The position numbers were made by a program, and so were the translations under genes. A model generated the notes under the pieces. That model had not been told where the DNA came from, did no database searches, and was given only the letters and a program-made list of their open reading frames with translations. This document shows, one piece after another, positions 6,433 through 10,405 of a stretch of DNA of 10,405 nt (position 1 is its first letter; each line of letters opens with the position of its first letter). This stretch comes from Bacilli bacterium (lineage in GTDB: Bacteria; Bacillota_I; Bacilli_A; RFN20; CAG-288), in NCBI GenBank assembly GCA_900763245.1, contig CAAFJQ010000159.1:1-10405 (forward strand), given 5' to 3'.

Positions 6433-7212
6433 ATGAGAATCATTGATACACACTGTCATATCAACGCAGATCAAATCTATCCTATCCGTGGTGAGGTCAT
6501 TTCACGCGCAAAAGAAAATGGAGTCGAATATCTTTTCAATAATGGAGATTCCCTTCCTTCTTTAGAACGCATTCTTTCTTTGTCAAAAGAATATTCCTGT
6601 TGCAAAGCTGTATTAGGAATTCATCCTGAATTTGCAAAAGAGAATGACGAATATTTCAACACTGCCTATCAGATCATCAGAGAGAACAGAAATGCCATCT
6701 ATGCAATCGGTGAAATCGGATTGGATTACCACTACGATAAAAGCGAAGAGACAAAAGAACTTCAGAAGAAAAGATTCATCGAGCAGATTCATCTTGCCAA
6801 GGAACTCTCTTTACCGATTGTCATCCATACAAGAGATGCCGACTTTGATACATTGGATATCATCAAGAAGGAACTGCCTCCTAAAATCGATCTTCACTGC
6901 TATAGCGGAAGCTATGAAGTATTGGAAGAATATCTGAAGCTTCCCATTGAAGTTCATATCGGTGTTGGCGGTGTCTCCACATTCAAAAACGCAAAGACAC
7001 TCGTAAACATTATCATCAAAGAAGATGAGAACATCTTCCTCAGTGAAACAGATTGCCCTTATCTGGCTCCTGTTCCGCATAGAGGAGAGATGAATGAGCC
7101 CTCTTTTCTACCTCTCATCATTGAGAAAATCGCATCCTTGAAAGGTATCGACAAGGAAGAGATGGCAGAAATACTATATAGAAACGGAAAAAGATTTTAT
7201 GGAATTGACTGA
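6433..7212 (+). CDS. tatD: TatD family metal-dependent hydrolase / DNase
   Basis: A 259-residue TatD-family TIM-barrel protein, full length. Members are metal-dependent nucleases (3'-5' exonuclease/DNase activity in studied homologues). Metal and active-site residues are visible: DTHCH with H7 and H9 at the N-terminus, E94 in GEIGLDYH, H132 in VIHTRDA, H155 in LHCYSG, and D207 in SETDCPYLAP. The ATG begins two bases after the mnmE stop with no strong Shine-Dalgarno, so translation is probably coupled to mnmE. The gene ends on TGA and overlaps rnmV by 14 bases. The tatD-rnmV-rsmA order is conserved in Firmicutes (yabD-rnmV-ksgA in Bacillus subtilis). The nuclease activity is a family inference. 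Confidence 0.94.
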   Translation: MRIIDTHCHINADQIYPIRGEVISRAKENGVEYLFNNGDSLPSLERILSLSKEYSCCKAVLGIHPEFAKENDEYFNTAYQIIRENRNAIYAIGEIGLDYHYDKSEETKELQKKRFIEQIHLAKELSLPIVIHTRDADFDTLDIIKKELPPKIDLHCYSGSYEVLEEYLKLPIEVHIGVGGVSTFKNAKTLVNIIIKEDENIFLSETDCPYLAPVPHRGEMNEPSFLPLIIEKIASLKGIDKEEMAEILYRNGKRFYGID

Positions 7213-7798
7213 AACTGAAATTGAAACAAGAGAAAACGGAAGAGACAGCAACAAAAGATACGCCTATGTCGTAGAAGGAATGATGGACGAAGACAGACTT
7301 AAAAAGCTCGGTTGTCTTTTTGTCATCAAGACAGGCGGCAAATTCATCAGAAGAGATGTGATGGAATTCATCAAAGAGGTCAGCAAAGTAAGAGAGCTTG
7401 TCCTGCTTCTTGATCCGGATGGTCCTGGAAGAAACATCGAGAACCAGATTGTAAAGCAGGTAGGTCCCTGTCTTACGATCCATATCGATAAATCAAAAGC
7501 TATCAAAAAGAACAAAGTCGGTGTTGCTGAAACGGATATGGAGACGCTGAAAAACTATCTCCGCCCCTTTATCCGTCACGATCTTTATGTCGATGAGAAC
7601 CTCTCTTTAGAAGAGGAAGATATGCTGGATTTAGGTCTGATCGGCCCTAACGGAAAAAAGAAGAGAATGATATTGGTAAACAAATATCATATCCCTTATA
7701 CTTCTGGCAAAAATGTAGAAGAAGCCCTTTTGATGCTTTCAAAAGGAAAGAACGATATTCTGGAGGACTTAGAGAATGACGGAACTGGAGAGAATTAA
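7199..7798 (+). CDS. rnmV: Ribonuclease M5 (5S rRNA maturation, Toprim)
   Basis: RNase M5 cleaves double-stranded 5S rRNA precursor to its mature ends in low-GC Gram-positives. The 199-residue protein begins with a short acidic extension. The Toprim domain follows: YAYVVEGMMDEDRL with catalytic E26, then LLLDPDGPGR with the acidic pair D72 and D74. Family members usually read DPDxPG at this site. KVGVAETDMETLKNYL near residues 104-120 is also characteristic. The C-terminal part is the family's less conserved RNA-binding region. The ATG at 7199 lies inside the end of tatD with GGAAAAAG upstream. Its 3' end overlaps rsmA by 23 bases, so coupled translation is likely. Motifs and gene order together make the assignment strong. 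Confidence 0.94.
   Translation: MELTETEIETRENGRDSNKRYAYVVEGMMDEDRLKKLGCLFVIKTGGKFIRRDVMEFIKEVSKVRELVLLLDPDGPGRNIENQIVKQVGPCLTIHIDKSKAIKKNKVGVAETDMETLKNYLRPFIRHDLYVDENLSLEEEDMLDLGLIGPNGKKKRMILVNKYHIPYTSGKNVEEALLMLSKGKNDILEDLENDGTGEN
7761..7766 (+). promoter_or_regulatory. Strong Shine-Dalgarno of rsmA inside rnmV
   Basis: TGGAGG lies nine bases before the rsmA ATG at 7776, within the rnmV coding sequence. It supports the start choice and shows rsmA has independent ribosome recruitment despite the 23-base overlap. Confidence 0.8.
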
Positions 7799-8606
7799 TA
7801 ACCTCTTAAAAGAGAACGGGTTAGTAGCCAAGAAATCTTTCGGTCAGAACTTTCTGATCAATGACGGCATCATCAAAAGAATCGTAAATGGAATGGACAT
7901 CGACAAGTATGAAACCATCATCGAAATCGGTCCTGGTCTTGCCTCATTAACGCTTCCGTTAAGCAAGAAAGCAAAGAAACTAGTCGCTGTCGATGCTGAT
8001 AGAGACATGGTTGCCATCTTAAAAGATATCTTCCATGATAATGACAATGTCACAATCATTCAGTCTGACTTTTTAAGATTCAATCCGGACGAATACAGCA
8101 GAAAAGAAGACAGAGTCTTCATCGGAAATCTTCCTTACAATATCACAAGCGAATTATTCGAATATATGTTGGAAAAAGACTTTGTTCTTGCAGGAGCAAT
8201 GGTTCAGAAAGAAGTCGCTGATAAACTGATGTATGTTAAAGGAAAGAAAGAAAACTGTCCTTTAGGTGCCTTCTTAAAGGCAAGAGGAGAAGTCACGCTT
8301 CTTACCAATGTCGATTCCTCCTGCTTCAATCCTGCTCCGAAAGTTGATTCCGCCTTTATCAGAATCGATAAAAAGAGAGATGTCGACTTTGCCCTTTATC
8401 CGATCTTCAAAGCGATTTTCAAAGATCCCAACAAGACGATTTCCAACTGTCTGAAACAGTCTCCAAAATTTGCTTCTACATTATCTGTCCTGAAGGAAGA
8501 GAACAACCCTTGTCTTGCTCTTCGTGCAAGACAGATGGATATCGAAGATATCATCTCTCTTACAGAACATATCAAGCAGATCAAAGATAGCCAAGTTGAA
8601 GAATAA
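7776..8606 (+). CDS. rsmA: 16S rRNA dimethyladenosine transferase RsmA (KsgA)
   Basis: RsmA uses S-adenosylmethionine to dimethylate the two adjacent adenines in helix 45 near the 3' end of 16S rRNA, a late step in 30S assembly. Loss gives kasugamycin resistance in studied bacteria. The 276-residue protein matches the family length. It starts with the family's KKSFGQNFL (about residues 19-27). The SAM-binding motif EIGPGLASLT follows from residue 50. VAVDAD is the acidic motif II. NLPY (118-121) is the catalytic motif IV, followed by NITSELFEYML. The C-terminal small domain (CFNPAPKVDSAFIRI onward) is present. It is the last gene of the operon and is followed by an intrinsic terminator. Confidence 0.97.
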   Translation: MTELERINNLLKENGLVAKKSFGQNFLINDGIIKRIVNGMDIDKYETIIEIGPGLASLTLPLSKKAKKLVAVDADRDMVAILKDIFHDNDNVTIIQSDFLRFNPDEYSRKEDRVFIGNLPYNITSELFEYMLEKDFVLAGAMVQKEVADKLMYVKGKKENCPLGAFLKARGEVTLLTNVDSSCFNPAPKVDSAFIRIDKKRDVDFALYPIFKAIFKDPNKTISNCLKQSPKFASTLSVLKEENNPCLALRARQMDIEDIISLTEHIKQIKDSQVEE

Positions 8607-8659
8607 AGATAGAGTTGGTAATCGATAATATCTTCAATTAAAAAATAGATTAAGCTTAT

Positions 8660-8696
8660 ACACTGCATGTCAAAATGATGATGTGCAGTGTTTTTT
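8660..8696 (+). terminator. Intrinsic terminator of the mnmE-tatD-rnmV-rsmA operon
   Basis: ACACTGCA (8660-8667) pairs perfectly with TGCAGTGT (8684-8691). An inner TCA/TGA pairing shortens the 16-base loop. Six T residues begin at 8691. It lies about 55 bases after the rsmA stop. Confidence 0.85.
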
Positions 8697-8762
8697 GCTA
8701 TCTTTGATTAATAAGAAATGCTGCATTCGAATTATTGGTGAACCTCAAAAAGCATCATGAGT

Positions 8763-8808
8763 TACCGCAAAAAAGGTTGTTTTTTTACCACAAAAAAGGT
8801 TGTTTTTT
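8763..8808 (+). repeat. Two tandem 23-bp repeats directly upstream of the broken DUF4143-type gene
   Basis: Units 8763-8785 and 8786-8808 abut and differ only at G8767/A8790. Each unit reads TACC, a purine, CAAAAAAGGTTG, then six T. Each also contains a small dyad, AAAAAA-GGTTG-TTTTTT. The second unit ends 13 bases before a TATAAT (8822-8827), and its TTGTTT (8800-8805) sits at -35 distance. That is where an operator or array of protein half-sites would be expected. It is not a CRISPR array: two units, no spacers. Confidence 0.7.
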
Positions 8809-8839
8809 CTTCTTGTATGAATATAATATTACTAGGTGG
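8800..8839 (+). promoter_or_regulatory. Tentative promoter and Shine-Dalgarno of the broken DUF4143-type gene
   Basis: TTGTTT (8800-8805, inside the second tandem repeat) is 16 bases from a perfect TATAAT (8822-8827). AGGTGG (8834-8839) lies five bases before the ATG at 8845 and selects it over the GTG at 8836. The predicted transcript start falls very close to the Shine-Dalgarno, so the leader would be minimal. The -35 match is poor. Confidence 0.45.
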
Positions 8840-8844
8840 GCATT

Positions 8845-10131
8845 ATGAACGAATACAAAAAAAGAATCATTGATGATGAACTCAGGTTCAGACTAAAGGT
8901 CTTTGGAGCAATACTGATTTGCGGGCCAAAAGGATGTGGCAAAACCAGATCCGCAAAAGAAATAGCTAAAAGTGTCATTGAATTTCAAGATGAAGATACT
9001 AGAGAAGGCCTTTTAAATGTCGCTAACACGTCTCCAAGCATGTTATTAGATGGAGAAAAGCCCAGATTATTTGATGAATGGCAAGATGCCCCAAAATAAT
9101 GGGGAACCATTAGAAAATATTGTGATGATAACCCTGAACTAAAGGGCCAGTTCATTTTAACTGGTTCATCATCTAACGGCATACACACTCCGCATACCGG
9201 GACATTAAGAATCAGTACAATCGAAATGATGCCCATGTCTTTATATGAAACAGAAGAATCTAACGGCAGTATTTCCCTTTCTGAGCTGTTCAATCATCCA
9301 GATACCAATATTGCATGTAAATCAAATTTATCAATTGAACAGCTGATTTTCGCAATCTGCAAAGGTGGTTGGCCTGAGGCACTGACCGTAGACAGCAAAA
9401 AAGAAAAACTATTCTTCGCTAAAGAAATTTTCAATCAGACATGCAATAAAGATATTTCTGCCATAGATCAAGTAAAAAGAAGTCCTTCTTATACAAAATC
9501 AATGATGAAATCATTGGCTAGAAATATTTGTACATTAGCTGCTAAGGATAACATTTTCAATGATGCAAACGCTAATTGCGGTATATCGAAGTCAACCTTT
9601 AAAGAATATTATGATGCATTAGAACGCCTATATATCATCAAAGATATTGATGCATGGTGCCCTGCAATCCGTTCAAAAACTGCAATTCGTTCCAATAAAA
9701 AAAGAAATCTAATTGATCCATCCATTGCAGTTGCAGCATTAGGACTCAACCCTGATTACTTTAAGACAGACTTCAAGACATTAGGATTCTTATTTGAGTC
9801 TCTATGCATAAGAGATTTGCAAATCTATTCACAAAAATCCGGTGGCTCTATCTCCTATTATCATGACCGTTACGGATTAGAAGCCGACTGTGTATTGCAT
9901 CTTGAAGACGGAAGATATGCGCTCATTGAATTCAAATTAGGAGAACATGAAGTCGACTTAGGTGCCAAACACCTATGCAAATTAGAGAGCCTTGTCAGTG
10001 AGTACAATCAAAGAGAAAAACAATGTCCGCTTCGCTTGCCCGATCTTAAAATCATTATCACTGCAAATGAATACGGATACAGAAGAAATGATGGTGTATA
10101 TGTCATTCCAATCGGTTGCTTAAAAGACTAA
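8845..10131 (+). pseudogene. AAA_14/DUF4143-type ATPase gene interrupted by an in-frame TAA
   Basis: One continuous frame encodes a DUF4143-type ATPase of about 428 codons but is split by TAA at 9097-9099 (codon 85). Before the stop are Walker A GPKGCGKT (27-34) and Walker B RLFDEWQDAP with D77 and E78. Immediately after it the same frame continues WGTIRKYCDD and GQFILTGSSS, the expected sensor region. The family normally reads P-x-L/V-W here, so a TTA (Leu) to TAA substitution fits. The C-terminus keeps a good PD-(D/E)xK-like core, GLEADCVLHLEDG then ALIEFKLG. There is no other disruption, so the lesion is recent or an assembly error. The downstream ATG at 9226 would give a fragment lacking both Walker motifs. 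It is only distantly similar to the intact ATPase at the window's left edge, so it is not a recent duplicate. Confidence 0.88.
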
Positions 10132-10136
10132 ATGCG

Positions 10137-10188
10137 AAATTAGCGCTCCGAAAGTCACAAAAATGTGAAAATCGGAACGCTAATTTTT
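10137..10188. terminator. Long hairpin terminator after the DUF4143-type pseudogene
   Basis: A single extended hairpin has three helices separated by symmetric internal loops. AAATTAGCG (10137-10145) pairs with CGCTAATTT (10178-10186). CCGA (10148-10151) pairs with TCGG (10172-10175). TCACA (10155-10159) pairs with TGTGA (10164-10168) around an AAAA loop. On the plus strand it ends in five T. It begins six bases after the stop codon. The minus-strand tail is only weakly U-rich, so termination in that direction is less sure. Confidence 0.8.
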
Positions 10189-10207
10189 AACTCAAAGGTT
10201 AGTTAAG

Positions 10208-10376
10208 TTATTTCTTGAAGTAGAGATAAATCATCTTTCCTAAGCAGAAAAGATGAAGGACAGTAGAAACACACAGGACGATTAAGTCGATGACCATTAT
10301 CCAATCAAATGCTGTGCTTTTAGATATAAAGAAAAGATAGAAGATGGTTTTAAAAACTTCTTAAAGTTGCTTTCAT
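10208..10376 (-). pseudogene. Possible small hydrophobic protein ORF with a one-base frameshift
   Basis: On the minus strand an ATG at 10376 opens MKATLRSF and hits TAA. Removing one base from the five-T run (10356-10352) joins it to a frame open to the TAA at 10210-10208. The joined frame would give about 55 residues with a hydrophobic segment (IMVIDLIVLCVSTVLHLFCLG) and a basic tail (YFKK), like a small single-pass membrane protein. Without the frameshift, an internal ATG at 10297 gives 29 residues. No strong Shine-Dalgarno is seen for either start, and I recognise no family. It could be a decayed gene, a sequencing indel or chance. The rest of 10189-10405 holds nothing else recognisable. 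Confidence 0.3.
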
Positions 10377-10405
10377 AATTTTTCTTTTATAAATATTAAA
10401 AAAGA

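Noticed and set aside
7210..7212. Mycoplasma-type code with TGA as tryptophan
   Set aside because: tatD ends naturally on this TGA at the usual family length, and conserved tryptophans elsewhere are TGG.
8763..8808. CRISPR array or remnant
   Set aside because: Two units abut directly with no spacers, and no cas genes are present.
9097..9099. Programmed readthrough or recoding of the in-frame stop
   Set aside because: The codon is TAA followed by T, a strong stop context, not TGA or TAG. No pyrrolysine or selenocysteine signal applies.
9226..10131. An independent 301-codon gene starting at 9226
   Set aside because: The same frame upstream, right back to the TAA, encodes conserved family sequence, so this is the 3' part of the broken gene. 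No Shine-Dalgarno marks the ATG.
58..10131. A multi-gene defence or toxin-antitoxin system built from the two DUF4143 ATPases
   Set aside because: The two genes are more than 7 kb apart, on opposite strands, with core genes between them and no partner genes beside either.

Overview
The window looks like a low-GC Gram-positive (Bacillota) chromosome segment, possibly of an Erysipelotrichia-like lineage. The support is AT-rich DNA, Shine-Dalgarno starts, a lipoprotein signal with a lipobox, U-rich intrinsic terminators, and the conserved Firmicutes order tatD - rnmV (RNase M5) - rsmA. The genetic code is standard: tatD ends on TGA, and the conserved tryptophans seen are TGG. The finer taxonomic placement is a guess.

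Layout. (1) 58-1371, minus: an intact AAA_14/DUF4143 ATPase. It has a strong promoter whose elements lie inside a 20-bp-arm inverted repeat, and a separate pair of direct repeats sits further upstream. (2) 1793-2542, minus: a short-chain dehydrogenase with its own terminator. (3) 2699-4936, plus and divergent from the SDR: a large surface lipoprotein with two Ig-like regions and an M6-type zinc metalloprotease domain, ended by a UUCG-loop terminator. (4) 5072-8606, plus: a compact four-gene RNA-maturation operon, mnmE - tatD - rnmV - rsmA. Gaps are 2 nt or genes overlap. An extended -10 promoter sits so close to the mnmE ATG that the mRNA is probably leaderless. An intrinsic terminator ends the operon. 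(5) 8845-10131, plus: a second, divergent AAA_14/DUF4143-type ATPase gene interrupted by one in-frame TAA. A 23-bp tandem repeat lies just upstream and a long hairpin just downstream. (6) The last ~200 bases hold only a short hydrophobic minus-strand frame that looks frameshifted.

How it fits together. The four-gene operon groups tRNA wobble-uridine modification (MnmE), 5S rRNA maturation (RNase M5), 16S rRNA dimethylation (RsmA) and a TatD metal-dependent nuclease, a translation-apparatus maintenance unit. The lipoprotein protease and the SDR are accessory genes sharing a divergent intergenic region with a perfect dyad. The two DUF4143 ATPases look like independent accessory genes at either edge.

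The most unusual material is regulatory. Each DUF4143 gene carries a paired repeat element upstream, and the mnmE promoter overlaps a large dyad and appears leaderless. I found no CRISPR array, tRNA, rRNA, insertion sequence or convincing new multi-gene defence system.
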